A stretch of DNA of 64,000 nucleotides from Euonymus europaeus (GCA_963580455.1 OY756964.1:3100001-3164000), one strand, 5' to 3'. Shown: positions 1 to 16,092, numbered from the stretch's first letter. Numbers and translations are program-made. The notes: generated by a model from the letters alone, not told the origin.

Positions 1-1047
1 ATACCACTAAAATGTTATCATTGGTCATTTGTTATATCTGAGTCTTGAGAGGTCCGAGAATAATTCTAAATGGTGAATATTATTAGACTAATTTTTTCTA
101 AATGAGTCCTAAATATATTTTGGATTACTAGATTACTATTAACTTTTTAAAAAATATGGTGCCCTACGGATTTGGGGCTCCAAACAGCTGCCCGTCTCGC
201 CCCACCCTAAGAATGCCTCGGCTTTGTGATGAATTATTTAAGGTTATATATACATTGTTTCAAAATTTTAAAATAGTAGGAATTATGTAATCTTAACGGT
301 AACTCGATCTAAATAGGACAATATGAGGTAATGATTGTTTTTTCAACATAAATTTAAAATTTAGAATTTAGCGGTAGCTCACTCGCCGAGAAAACTAGTT
401 TATCTCACGCGTGCAATTATAATGAAATCGATGAATTGGTAAAAAGGATCTTGATTGTAGTTTAATTAGCTCGGGATGTGTAGGAGATGCTAAATTAAGA
501 AAATTCACGCTTTCTTGAAACTCAACGATCGTTCACGCGCTAAGAAAATATTTTGTTTCACGCGAGCAATCAAATTAATTAAATCGATGAATAATACTCA
601 ATTGCTAAGAAATCTCAAAAGTACATTATTAAACAAGAGATGTGTAAATCAAGAAAATTCAAATATATATATTGAAAAGAAAGGAGGGCGATCAAGAATG
701 CTTGTTAAGTTAATCTCTTGTAAATTAATCATGTAATTAGTTTAGGATGAAAATTTTGATGAGGAAAATAGTGAATTAATGATATGAATGTGAGTACTCC
801 TATTAGTCATAATTAAAGAAATTAGTTTGGTAGTTTCGTAAGCAATAACATTTTCCATCTAATAATATATATATTTAGCATATTAAAAAACACCCAACAA
901 ATTAAGGAACCAAAATTACTTTTTTGTTCGAATAGCATACTCCACACGCGCCTAAAGCTGGGTTTGGGATTGGCATTGAGAGAATGCGTTAATAAATTGG
1001 TATTTGGACAAATTCACCACTGTTGCTGCAAAGTGAGTGTCTATCAC
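1..1047. other. Upstream intergenic, no gene seen
   Basis: No convincing coding sequence on either strand, and no homeodomain or leucine-zipper coding segment that would complete the START gene to the right. Roughly 378-490 and 528-650 look like a degenerate tandem pair (shared CACGCG and AAATCGATGAAT words). The stretch near 160-225 is GC-richer and looks like an old repeat, family not recognised. Confidence 0.5.
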
Positions 1048-1048
1048 T

Positions 1049-1058
1049 GTATATATAG
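1049..1058 (+). promoter_or_regulatory. Candidate TATA box of START gene
   Basis: TGTATATATAGG lies about 90 bases before the ATG at 1148, the usual plant spacing for a TATA box plus a short leader. It supports transcription starting here, so that the missing homeodomain reflects a truly short gene. However, the bases just before 1142 (TTTGCAACAG) also resemble a splice acceptor, so an upstream exon outside the window cannot be excluded. Confidence 0.4.
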
Positions 1059-1147
1059 GCTGCCAAAGCCTCTTGCGATAACTTACCATTTCTTCCTTTC
1101 TTTGCCTTCCAGTTGATCTTAATTATCTCTATTTGCAACAGGCAACA

Positions 1148-1689
1148 ATGCGAGGTGGAGCTGCAGATCCTAGGCGACTATTCATGATGCTCAATTTGGC
1201 TGCTGGAGCCATGAAGGAGCTAATCACAATGGCTCAAATGGGCGAGCCATTGTGGATCACTAGCGTTGATGGTTCAGGCCCTGTGCTTAATGAAGATGAG
1301 TACTTTAGGGCTTTTCCTAATCGAGTCGGCTCGATGCCTACTCTGATTAAGCATGAGGCTTCAAGAGAGAGTGCTGTTGTAATGATGAAAAGCGACAGCC
1401 TTGTTGAGATTCTAATGGATGTGGTAAGATTTTGTTTAATTTGGCGAGAAATTAATTAGGTTTTTTTGGGTGGTTTGAGTACTAATTAACTGGGATGACG
1501 ATTAATTGATTAATTAATTTTTGTTTTTGTGATTTCAGGAGAAGTGGTCAACTGTGTTTTGTGGCATGGTCACTAACCCAAAGACTTTGGAGATAATATC
1601 AAAAGGAGATGAGGAGAGTTACAATGGAACGTTGCAAGTGGTATCTGATCTAGAATTTCAGATCTCATAAGTCATAAACATATAGTCAC

Positions 1690-1727
<38 letters not shown>

Positions 1728-2548
1728 ACCTTTGAATTCCATCGCATATTGATTCAAAAAATTGAAGATACTGGACTAGATTTTTAATCAGTTAATTAAT
1801 CAAAAGTTTACTAAATATGAGAATAAAATCACACACACATATTTAGAGAGAGAGAGAGATTCGTCAAATATATTTATCATGCATGTAAAATATACACATC
1901 TTTAGGTTTTTAACATGGATATTGATTTATGCCTTGGAATCATCAACATGACTTGTTTTAATTAATCAATTACTCTAGAGTTATTATTATTATTTTTGGT
2001 AAATACTCAAGAGTTTTAAATTTTTTATCAATTAAAAAAAACCAAGTATCAGAATAATCATACATATATACACACAATATATGTTTGTGCGCCAACTTTT
2101 TATTCATTTAATTTTACTTTTATTTGTTTGTAGATGAAAGCAGAATATCAAGTTCCTGTACCACATGTACCAACTCGAGAGAGTGACTTCCTAAGGTACT
2201 GTAAAAAACATGAAGATGGAACTTGGGTTGTTGTTGATGTCTCCCTGGAGAGTCCAATGTCAATATTGTCAGTGTCAAGGAGCTACAGAAGGCCATCCGG
2301 GTGTTTGATTCAAGAGATGACCAACGACTGCTCGAAGGTATAAAGTACATAAATCTATTACTCTTCATTTTGTTATATACAGTATAATCTCAGTAAATTA
2401 ATAATGTCGATTAAATAATATTTTTTGTTTGTCCCGATTTGAGACCAATGTGATAAATTAATAATTCGCTAAATCTATTAGATAATACATTTTTAAAAAA
2501 TACATTGATCCCACTTGATATAAAAATTAATAATTTACTTATACATCC

Positions 2549-2599
<51 letters not shown>

Positions 2600-4313
2600 C
2601 AATTCTCCTATAAGGACCTAAAATAAGGTCCTAAAATAAGGACCTAAGCTTTTGGGTTCCAAAAATTTTAAAAAAAAATTGAGAATTTCCCTATATATAT
2701 ATATATATATATATACACATGAGTCCATGACTCAATTAGCGAGAGGCCAGTTTTTCTAAAATATGATTCCAGCATTATTTGTTTCCTCTTGGAATTAATG
2801 TCCCATTGAACATCATCTCTAATTTTTCTTAGTACATCAGGAAATTATATTGCATTGTATGTTTTTTATAAATATTTTTATAATGTTCATGAAGTATATT
2901 AATTAAATATACATCGAATACAATTTTAGTTTGTTGTAAAAATGAACTTGATTTGGTTAAAAAAATCAAATATATCTCCATTAATTAATAAATTTTCAAG
3001 ACTACATATTAATTCATAGAGATTTAAGTTTAATTATGGATCGAATTCTGTTGTGCAGGTTACATGGGTTGAACATGTTCTCGTGGATGAATTCGATATA
3101 GCTGTTGAAGATCTGTACAAACAGCTTCTCCGCTCTGGCAGTATATTCGCGGCCAAACACTGGGTAGCTACGCTAGATCGATACTCGGAACGCCTTGCAA
3201 GTGTCCTGATGACAACAAACATCAATCCTCTCGCTGGTAATATATATAATTATAATTTATTACTATCTCATAAATATCTGAATTAACTTGATTTGCATCA
3301 CATTTTGGTAACTTTTCACTGAATTTGGAGAAGAAACAGATATCATAAGTACTGAAGATGGGAGGAAGAACCTGCTGAAGCTCGCGGAGCGCATGATGGT
3401 TGGCTTTTGTGGCGGAGTGTGCAGTACTATTACTCCTGGTGGTCATTTTTTCGTTATTAATGATGTAAAGCTCAAACTCAAAAAGAGTGTAGGTGAACCA
3501 GGAAAGCCTTCTGGGCAGCTTTTATCCGCCGCAACATTCTTTCACGTTGCCGTCCAGCCGAAAAAGGTTTACGATTCCCTCCGCGACAACAACTCTTTTA
3601 GGGAGGTACATATATATATATATACATACACGCACACACACGCACCCCTATATATATAATTAGTTAATTCCATGCATATTTAATCTCCAAATCATTAACA
3701 TATGAATTCACATAACTTGCATTGCATGTTTGTCTGGTAATATTAATTGTAGTGGGATATTCTAGCAAATGGAGCAAGTGTGGAGGAGATGGCGCGCATT
3801 GCCATCGGCTGGGGTACCAGCAACGGAATGTCTCTGCTTCGATTGAAAGTACGTTGAAAATTATTTTTTTCTTATTAGATTTAGTTTTTGAACATGATCG
3901 ACTAGCTAAAGAATTTGATTAATTAACCTCTCTTTCATGTGAATTTGAAGCATACCGATTATAGCCAGACAAATATACTGGTTTTGGAAGAGACTAGCAG
4001 TGACCAAAGCAGTTCTTTTGTTATCTATGCACCGGTTGATATGGCTAAGGTGATGAATGTGGTGCGCGATGGGGGAGATCCTTACGACATCCCCCTTCTG
4101 CCTTCTGGGTTTGCTATTTTCCCCGATGGGAGCAGTGGAGGAAGTAATGGTGGTGGATCCATCATTACAATTGGATTTCAGCTATTGATTGGTTCACTGT
4201 CCTTATCACCCCAATTTTGTATTGGTGCAATTGCTACTGTTAAGCATTTGACTGAGTTAACTGTCGGAAAGATCTTTCAAGGCTCTTCTTCCATGTGGCG
4301 CGAAGGTGAATGA
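1148..4313 (+). CDS. HD-Zip IV-type START protein lacking homeodomain
   Basis: Exons by eye: 1148-1423, 1539-1640, 2134-2337, 3059-3236, 3340-3605, 3753-3848, 3951-4313 (494 aa). The protein follows the START and C-terminal region of class IV homeodomain-leucine zipper factors (GL2, ANL2, PDF2, HDG). Family landmarks in order are [92 protein letters not shown] and LPSGFAI. Family members are usually 700-800 aa, with a homeodomain and zipper loop before START; none is visible upstream. START domains bind lipids and the full-length factors control epidermal identity. This version could be a dominant-negative or lipid-binding remnant, a pseudogene, or the 3' part of a longer gene starting left of the window. 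All frames are open and splice sites canonical, so decay is not obvious. Confidence 0.8.
1698..1728. repeat. AT microsatellite in intron
   Basis: Uninterrupted AT dinucleotide tract in the second intron of the START gene. Confidence 0.9.
2553..2596. repeat. AT microsatellite in intron
   Basis: Long AT dinucleotide run in the third intron; it forms the left flank of the small MITE-like element at 2593-2696, with another AT run on the right (about 2691-2715). Confidence 0.9.
2593..2696. mobile_element. Short MITE in intron 3 of START gene
   Basis: About 104 bp with terminal inverted repeats: TATAGGGCAATTCTC at the left, GAGAATTTCCCTATA at the right (one mismatch). It sits between TA-rich tracts, consistent with a TA target site. 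The interior carries short GGACCTAA/AAATAAGGTCC repeats. The superfamily is not certain. Confidence 0.55.
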
Positions 4314-4688
4314 GATTTGAATCTCAGTTACTGCAGGTAAGTAACTTCAAATCAATCTTATTAGTGTTGTCTATTTAAGAGAAGATATTGATAATGCATG
4401 TACAACATGCAAGACTCGTTGCTTTAATTAGTTTAGCGTACTAGCTAGGCAACTAATTGACAAAATTTTTGTTGAATTCTTGCAGCAATATGGATTGATG
4501 AATAATAAGAAGAGGGAAGATAAATAAAGATATCAGTTTCAGTCCTTTTATCAGTTTTTTTTTCCTTCGGAAAACACCCGCGGGTGTAAACATGGCTCCC
4601 TTTTATGAACTTTTGAAGAAATAAATTGCTTTCTTTGTGTTTGATGCTCTTCGGATTTCTTCATTTATGATTTTAATGGTCAATGTTT
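4314..4688. other. 3' flank of START gene
   Basis: Probable 3' untranslated region and spacer. An intron-like stretch (donor GTAAGT near 4337, acceptor TTGCAG near 4485) may lie in the 3' UTR. No other gene seen. Confidence 0.4.
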
Positions 4689-4765
4689 CACTGCAAGAAA
4701 ATTGGCGATTACCGATGGAATCGTTCCGTGGATAAATATCTACAATATATCGACGGATTACCAGT
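4689..4765. mobile_element. CACTA-type transposon end (remnant)
   Basis: Begins CACTGCAAGAAAATTGGCGA, a close match to the CACTACAAGAAAA terminal repeat of En/Spm (CACTA) elements. It is followed by subterminal repeat-like words (ATTACCGATGG, ATCGACGGATTACC). No matching opposite end was found nearby, so this is a solitary or truncated end. Confidence 0.5.
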
Positions 4766-5530
4766 ATAATTGATCAACTGAATTTAATGAAATTCACCGG
4801 GGCGAACATTTATGAGTCTCAAGAATGAGTAATTGACCAAATGAATATATATAACAGAACACTGTTTCTGTTTACTCCACATAATTTAACAGGCCACAAA
4901 AGACATCCAAATCCAACTAAAATGTACACAAGACTTTTAAGTCTCTTCCCACTTCACAGTCAGATTATAAGAATCCGAATTAGACATAGCACCGTGTGTG
5001 ATATGAATGACCCATCAAAACCTATGGCAATTCAAGGTGATACTCAAACTAATATAGAAATGTTAATAAAATCGAATCGGCAGAGGGGAAAGATTTTTGT
5101 AACATACTTGAATAATGTCCTCCAATCGATCGTTACAACGATGTGCTTTAGGTTGACGGTTCTCTTCCTCCGGCGTTCCCCATGGACTCTCTCGCCTTGG
5201 CACAGGTCAAGACTCGAGTCTCGCTCAAAAACTACAAAAGCTTAGTTCACTTAAAAACTACATGCCTTTTAGCTCAAAAAACCCCCATTTTATGTTTGAT
5301 GTTGGCCCAATCTAGAGTCTAGACCTAACTTTCAGAAGTCCAGATAATTGAGATGCCACATAATTATGTTTGGACTTTGAGCCCAAAATAAAGCCCATTT
5401 GTTTTTGGTGGTTCCTCGTTGAGGGTATAATTTGAACATCCTGAAGACAGATGAATCTGTAAATTCGTCAATAATTAAACAAAGAATAAAAACGAGATTA
5501 CAGAGAGAGATTTGTACTCTGGATCAAGAA
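4766..5530. other. Spacer before TMEM97-like gene
   Basis: Contains a 134-codon open stretch (4841-5245) that matches no family I know and has no intron or promoter logic, so I do not call it. The 5' leader of the TMEM97-like gene lies in about 5400-5530. Confidence 0.4.
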
Positions 5531-6143
5531 ATGTTCGCCCTAGTAAATCTACTAGACATCGTTCTCTTCCCCGTCTTTCTGACAGTTGCTTTGTCTGCGC
5601 CTTTAATCGACGCTCAGATATTTCTTCCTCGCGACCTCTTTCCGGACCATCTGATCAATCTCAAGCAATGGTACACTCGGGAATTTGGCGACTATCTCTT
5701 CGTTGAGAAACCCAATTTCTTCATCGGTATCGTCTGGCTCGAGCTGCTCTTCCAATGGCCTCTCACGCTGCTCAATTTATACGGGATTTTGGGTGCCAAA
5801 TCTTGGTTGCCCACCACCTGTTTGATCTATGGCACCTCTCTTTTTACTTCAATGGTAATTCAAAGTTTCTTAATTTGGTTCCTCTGGTGTCTCTTAATAC
5901 CGAGTTTCACAGATCTAATCAAGTGTTTGAATTCCTCTTTTTTATGGATCTCAGGCTGCTGTACTGGCAGAGGTGATAGGGTCAGGCAAGGCTTCTGATA
6001 AGATGCTGTTGACTTATTGGCCTTTCCTTGGATTTGGTGTTTTGTCGATATTGCGTGGTCTTATGCCACCATCTGGAAAGGCCACTTCTGGTTCTATCAC
6101 AATTGGTCGGAGATCAAAACTGGGTAGAAAGAAGAAAGCTTGA
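5531..6143 (+). CDS. TMEM97/EXPERA-domain membrane protein
   Basis: Two exons, 5531-5854 and 5955-6143, joined in phase 0; 170 aa. The protein is a four-helix membrane protein of the plant TMEM97 (sigma-2 receptor-like, EXPERA) family. Landmarks are LIDAQIFLPRDLFPD, LKQWYTREFGDYL, FFIGIVWLELLFQWPL, TTCLIYGTSL and a C-terminal basic tail ending KLGRKKKA, which looks like a di-lysine ER-type signal. Animal TMEM97 sits in the ER/lysosome and is linked to sterol handling; the plant function is largely uncharacterised. The start was chosen because FALVNLLDIVLFP aligns with the usual N-terminal helix; the reading frame is open further upstream but without family resemblance. Confidence 0.9.
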
Positions 6144-6704
6144 GCTTATGCAGATGCACGGTTTATTCTTTACCTTTGAAGTTTTGTTTGTAACAACGTA
6201 GTTTAAATCAAGAAAACCTCAAAGCTAGCTTCCTGTGTGTTGCTTTTATCTCAAGCATCAACTACGCATCCTGTTAACTTGTGTGTGTCAGCAATTTTAC
6301 GAATATGGGCGCCGGTAACTCCTTAATTATAAGCGGCGGGTGGTGAGTTCAACTCTCGTCTTATTCTATTCTCGCACTTATGCGAATAGGTCCTTGCTCA
6401 GCTTGGGTGGACTGACTTGTCCGTGGAGGTCATGGGATCATCCATTTAATCCGGCGTTTAGATCTGATTCAATTGTCACAGTGTGATGGTTGGGCGGCCG
6501 GGAGTTCCTTGTAGAGAATTTATGCACTGATAAAAGTAAAAGTTTAGTTGGAAATCCTGGTTCTCTATCTCTGCAATTCCACCAATTATTCTGACCAAAC
6601 AACTCGTAATCACTGGAATAAAATGTTACTAACTAGTCCAGTCCAGTGACCGGTTGACCTGAGTCTAGCAGTCATTATAAGCTGTATATATGGAAAAAAC
6701 GAAA
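6144..6704. other. Intergenic, convergent 3' ends
   Basis: Lies between two convergent genes. Apart from a SINE-like patch at about 6295-6400 I see nothing coding. Confidence 0.5.
6295..6520 (+). mobile_element. Possible tRNA-derived SINE remnant
   Basis: GGTGAGTTCAACTCTCGTC resembles a Pol III B box; it follows about 40 bases after a GGGCGCCGGTAACTCC segment in the place of an A box. No clear poly-A/T tail or target duplication was identified, so the call is tentative. Confidence 0.3.
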
Positions 6705-8851
6705 CTAGAAATCGATAATGGGTTCTCCAATGTTGAGGTTGCGCTCGACAGTCCATGGGAGGTCAAAGATCTTGGCAGTAATGAACTTGAAGATCTTGTT
6801 CACGTTAATGTTGTAAGTCGCACTTGAAAAGAAGACAGTAGCATTCATAGCCTTTGCATAAGCTCGAGCCTGTCACGATTTAATGAATGTAGCAAACTGG
6901 TCAGTTTATCAATGTTAAATAAAGACATCATTTGTGTTAAAAAAAAACAATGATTCTTAAATAAGTTGTCAAATCAAGTACTAATTTGTTGTTTAGGGGA
7001 TTAGAAAGTCTACCTCGCTCGCGATTGTCCATTGCAAATCAATTGGGAGTTGGATGAATTCGTCGAACTTGGTCCCTATCAGAATGGGAATTGCCCTCTA
7101 CAGATGGAAGACAACTAAGAAATTAATGCATTATGTGACAACCAAAAAAAAAATTGCTTATCTACTACTTTTGAAAAATAAAAATACATGATAATGATAC
7201 AGTGAAGGAGGTGGATGGTAGGGGTGGCAAAAAAAAAAAAAAAGGTTCCTAATAGGTTATGAGTCAGATAATATAGTTGTTTACAAAATATTTACATGTC
7301 CGAATCCGAATTAGTTTATATTTTCGAACGTACTTGATTGACCAATACCTCGATTGGTTTAATGTGGATAAGTAAATCAGACAATAATTCAATTAGGATT
7401 AGAGTCCGAACAACTAAATCGGATATAATTTTTGTGTTTAAATCTAAATTCAATTTTAATTTGGACAACTTTTTTGTGTTTGGATGCAAATTTTGGATAT
7501 ATGACTTATATTCAAACATAATTTAATAAGTCATAATTTAATTCACACATAATGAATTAATTACTACAAATTAAAATCAATATCTATGTTACTTATTTAT
7601 CCTTAAACAACGTAGGAGCTGGATTGTAGTTAGCTACCTGATTCCATTTCCTTGCTTCTTGGTACCATCTTATAACACTGCAGTTAAATAAAATTGTAAA
7701 TCAATAATTAATATAAACCAAAATATTCATTCAATTAATTACCTTAACTAAAATTATATCTGTCTAAAAGATAAGGTTTTATAATTTTACATAAACGCGA
7801 TATATTTCGATTTGTGGAGATTATCAGAGAAGAAAATAGCTTTAAAATAAAAATATACGGCCAACATTAGTGTATTAATACTTTAATCCATAAGTTTAGG
7901 AGATAATTACAAGAGAAATGATGCTTTAGCATCGTAATTTAATTAGGAGATGAATAAAGAAAAGAAATAGTATTTATTTCAAATTAAATTTTTAAGCAAA
8001 AATAGAGATAAAAATTATGAAAGGCACCTGTTCAATGTGCGTCGACTTGTTAGATCAAACATGAACAAAATCGCCACAGAATCCTGACAAGCAATTGGTA
8101 TTCGATCTACAGACATACTGTCATCTTCATCCACAAACAGACAATAAAAAATGTCAGATCTTACAAAAATAAGGGTAGATTTGAACTTTAATTATCATGG
8201 ATATTAATTACGTTCAGAACAACAAGATCAATTAATACACAAACATATATATGTATGTATTTGTACCTTCAACTTCCCAGATATTGTAAGAAATACGAGC
8301 ACCTTCGACAAACATTGTCTTGTCCATGGACGTCAATCCCTTCTTCTTCGAGCCCATCTTTTGTTGTTGTTTGGGATACCCTACATACTTCTCCTGCAAT
8401 ATCCGTTACCCAATACCACTAATTATATCGAAGCTTCATCGTTTCAGGTTATCTCTCGATTTCAAATTCGAATTGTTCTTAAGAAAATTTAAAAAACCAT
8501 GGAAGAAGAAATCTGAGATTGATTACTAACCAAGAAACTTGTCTTTCCAATCTGGCTATCGCCCAAGAGGCTGATCTTCAGCGAAACCAAATCTGAGTCA
8601 ATGTCAACATTATGGGGCAACGGCTCCACGTCCATCGGTCGCACTCGGCTCTCAATGTCCACCTGCGAAGGAGACGGTGGCGGAGTCGTTGAAGGCGAAG
8701 GCGAAGACGACTGCGAAGGATCAGGCAGCATCCGGTATTGAACCGGCTTTCCTATAGAACACATGAGAACATGGTTCCAGAAGCGATTGAGGAATTTCCG
8801 GAGGAAGACGACCCGGGAACGGATTGAGCTTGAAAGGTTGAATTGAGTCAT
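6705..8851 (-). CDS. Spg1/Tem1-like small GTPase (plant SGP)
   Basis: Six exons on the minus strand: 8851-8531, 8393-8267, 8124-8028, 7677-7638, 7097-7014, 6869-6705; 277 aa. It belongs to the septum-promoting GTP-binding protein family (yeast Spg1/Tem1, plant SGP1/SGP2), thought to act in a Hippo/SIN-like kinase module with MAP4K and MOB proteins. Visible motifs are the P-loop GDSQIGKTS after a roughly 95-residue N-terminal extension rich in Ser/Pro, the plant insert KYVGYPKQQQKMG, a hydrophobic VAILFMFDLTSRRTL strand, G4 GTKFD in place of NKxD (normal for this family), and FFSSATYNINVNKIFKF near the G5 position. The start at MTQ is preferred; in-frame Met codons at 8881 and 8899 are possible. 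The fourth exon is only 40 bases. Confidence 0.9.
7219..7530. mobile_element. hAT-like MITE, one end lost (SGP intron)
   Basis: Starts TAGGGGTGGCAAAA, a typical hAT-type terminal repeat. Its interior matches, in order, the element at 27829-28092 (GTCAGATAATAT, AAATATTTACAT, TTGACCA, AATCAGACAATAAT, TTTTGTGTTTAAA, ATATGACTTATATTCAAAC). The right terminal repeat is missing or decayed. It lies in an intron of the SGP gene. Confidence 0.55.
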
Positions 8852-11058
8852 TTTATTGGGCGAGCTTTTGAGTGTATGCATTGGAAGGGATGGCCTCAAG
8901 AAGCTATCTGGCCATGAAAAAAAATGAATGCGATCTTGAGTTTCTGCTCATAGGTTAGGTTCGAGGGTATTTTCGGAACATCGTATATATATATATATAT
9001 GTATTTTTTTACCCTTGCGAACCAAAAATGAACTTCACGTTTAAGGGAGCAAGTCTTGTCTGCAACTTTTACCTTGTAACTCGTCTTCATCCAGGGGTAT
9101 TTTGGGGAATTTAAGTAAAAGTATAGTAGTTTGTGGTTGTACTAGTCTGCACTCTACACTAATTTTCTCCTCCATATTTTATTCACCATTACAAAATTTA
9201 GTGTTTTTTAAAAGGAATTTAGTGTTTTTCTTATATGTAACCCAGACATTTGTATATATTTCATTCAATTATTCAATGTGATGATTTAGGTAATGCCTAT
9301 TAGATTAAGTGTGAGAGCGAATTAGTTTATACAAATATTGTGTTTAGCTAATTTTCACGTAACCTTTTTTTTTAAACGCGAGAATAGGCTACGATTAACA
9401 TATTCGTGGGAAAAAAAGACCGTTACATCTCGAGTTTAAAATTCAAAAGGTCGTTAAAACGATAATGGTAACGGTTTTAGTTACTAATTAAGTAATGCTA
9501 CATACCCAAAGATCTAACTAAAAAAATTAGGGAAAAAATATATGAAGATGGTGTCTCTCTAATTATAATCTAACCATCCAATTTTGCCCTTTAGGTTATG
9601 GGATAGGCATCATCAACACTTTGACATGGATATTTTGGTTGGTGTTATTTTGGAAAAAGAAAAAAATAATATTAAGTTGATGTCTATCCAATTCTTCTTG
9701 ATGTTATTAACTTACAATAATACATTTTAATTGTGAATATGTAATCATTTACCATGTTGGTAATCTCAGTGAATAATTAAGGAAAAGATTAATAGGATAA
9801 ATTGATGTCTATCCAAAATTTCTTATCCTAGTATAGTAAAGCGTGTTAAATTCTGCATAACTAATCAATTACCACGTTTTTTTCATTATTTCAAAATATG
9901 AGATCTTTGTTGGCATTCTCAGTCAATAAGGAAACATATAAACACCCAGAGAAAAAAGGAAACATATATATATATATATATACTACTATAATAACATTAG
10001 GGCACATAACGCAATTGGATTTTTACTAATTGTAGTGTAAGAATATCCAATGATTGTGATTGTGATGAAAAACACGAAATCTCAACCGTCATCAAAGAAA
10101 TGAAATGCATGGTCATATGTGCTAATGGTTGTTCTCTTCGTGTCTTTAAAAAGAAAAAGAAAAAAAAATGAAATTAGGCCATCGTAATGGGTTTGGGCCC
10201 AAGTCAACGCTTGTACTAAATCTCCTAGAAAATGTCTATAAGCTCCACTAAAACCTATTTTCCAATACAAAAATTCCATTTCGGCCTCTTATGTTTTTGT
10301 AACAATTATATTATATATCAATGGATTTAGGATATTTACTTAACTTTGAAAGTTCTATCCTTGTAAATATCAATTTCTGGATCTCTTCTTCGTTCAACTC
10401 AAAAAATTTCAACAACACCGATAAACTTTGCCTCTAAAAACACTCAAATTTATGTTGAATTATCGGGATTAGTCAATTTTTGATCACCTTAAGATTTTTT
10501 ATTTTTCATTTTCATCATTGAATATTCAGACGTTACAAATTAATAACTTAAAAGTTCAATTTATTTAAATATGACATGTATGCTTAGAAACAGAGAATAT
10601 TACAAAGACAACATGAACTAGAAAGCATGACCGGAATTCAAAAGGCAGGACTCAAGAGTCGAGCCATCAGACATGAAAATGGTCTATGCCTCTATGGTAG
10701 TCAGGTGACATATTTGTCTTCTTACATGGATATTTAGTAGGGTTAAGAATGAGAGGAAATTCTCCAGCTGAAGTGAACCAGACTGTAAACTCTTCTATTC
10801 TTAACAAGCATAACCATAAGCACAACTTCAACAGTTTTTCCCAGAATGGGTGCACCTACTTCTCAATATAAGAACAAGCAGTTAACAATTATATGATTGA
10901 TATACAGGAATGAATCCATCACCCATCCATTATAATTCGCTACATTTTAGCATTTGCATGCTATGGTATGCTACATATGTCGCTCTGATTTACTAAAATT
11001 ATCTACAACTAGATTACGGTGCAGCGGCACGCTCTTAAAATGTCACCAACAACATATA
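8852..11058. other. Intergenic between SGP and GLR genes
   Basis: SGP promoter to the left and GLR 3' flank to the right. AT-rich with short inverted words around GATGTCTATCC (near 9600, 9675 and 9800) and an AT tract near 9970. No coding region supported. Confidence 0.5.
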
Positions 11059-15189
<4,131 letters not shown>

Positions 15190-15436
15190 GGTTGAACAGT
15201 ATCGACACAGTAACATCAAAATCCTTAACAGTGGACGGAATCACTTGTTTCAAGCTATGAGGTTACATGGGAGTCAAAAGCAGGAAAAAAATGTTCTCAA
15301 CAATGCAATTACAAGGCACCACGGCTAGAATCCAAGAAAATTGTTGGTCCCCAAAAGTAGAACAAACAAAGCTTTCATTTTCAAACCAGTCGATGTAGAC
15401 ATCAACAATTAGGCGAGGTAATGAATCGAATTTCAG

Positions 15437-15505
15437 CACATGAAAATGATCAACAGAAGGCTTTCTTCCACTCCATGCTTCTTCTGGGGTGACGTTTTTG
15501 ACGGC
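15437..15505 (-). mobile_element. Ty1/copia integrase fragment upstream of GLR
   Basis: On the minus strand, one frame reads VKNVTPEEAWSGRKPSVDHF, the conserved C-terminal integrase segment of plant Copia polyproteins (KNxTPEEAWSGxKPSVxHLRVF). The match lasts only about 22 codons and then turns into unrelated sequence. This is a small retrotransposon scrap 250-300 bases upstream of the GLR start. Confidence 0.7.
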
Positions 15506-15770
15506 CAAGGACGTCGAAATAGAAGATAAAACCAATCAAGTTGAAATTTCCATTACTGAAAACGAGAATCACACTTTGAAAGCGAACACAAGCACGGGTA
15601 CTCTACTATACCAGTCCAAATTCCAAAAGCATTGCTTTTTGCTTCAGAAAGGAGAAAATTCCAATGACATCAATAGACCATGTGGATATAACTGTGGAAT
15701 GTGGTTGTGGACCCGCCTGGCTTGGGAGAGGCATTCACATACCCTTTGAACTTTGGATTGGAGGTAGGTC

Positions 15771-16092
15771 CACTGAGTACCCCTCGGTGCCCCAATTTGG
15801 GGCATTAATTTTTTAAAAAAAAAGTCAAAAAAATGATAAACATGTCATGCACATGGTAATGATTTTAATGATATATTTTTTATTTGAAGCAAAAATTAAA
15901 AATATAGTGATCTAAAATTGAATGTTTAAATTTTAAATCAGACGATTTAAAATTGTCACACAAGTTTCACAATTATTTTAATTTTAGTTTCGAACAAAAA
16001 AATATCGTTGATGTACGCTACACATTTATAACTTTTTTAGCTTTTTTTAAAAAAATTAGTGGCACAAAACTAGGGCACTGAGGGGTCCAGTG
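15771..16092. mobile_element. MITE with CACTG termini
   Basis: The left end CACTGAGTACCCCTCGGTGC and the right end, read in reverse complement, CACTGGACCCCTCAGTGCCC form roughly 20-bp terminal inverted repeats with a small gap. The 320-bp interior is AT-rich and non-coding. A clear target duplication was not seen. CACTG ends suggest a CACTA relative, unproven. Confidence 0.6.

Noticed and set aside
4841..5245. 134-codon open stretch before the TMEM97-like gene
   Set aside because: No family resemblance, no intron or TATA support, composition like spacer DNA.
9595..9830. Repeated GATGTCTATCC words and their complement, suggesting a MITE
   Set aside because: No consistent ends or target duplication could be defined.
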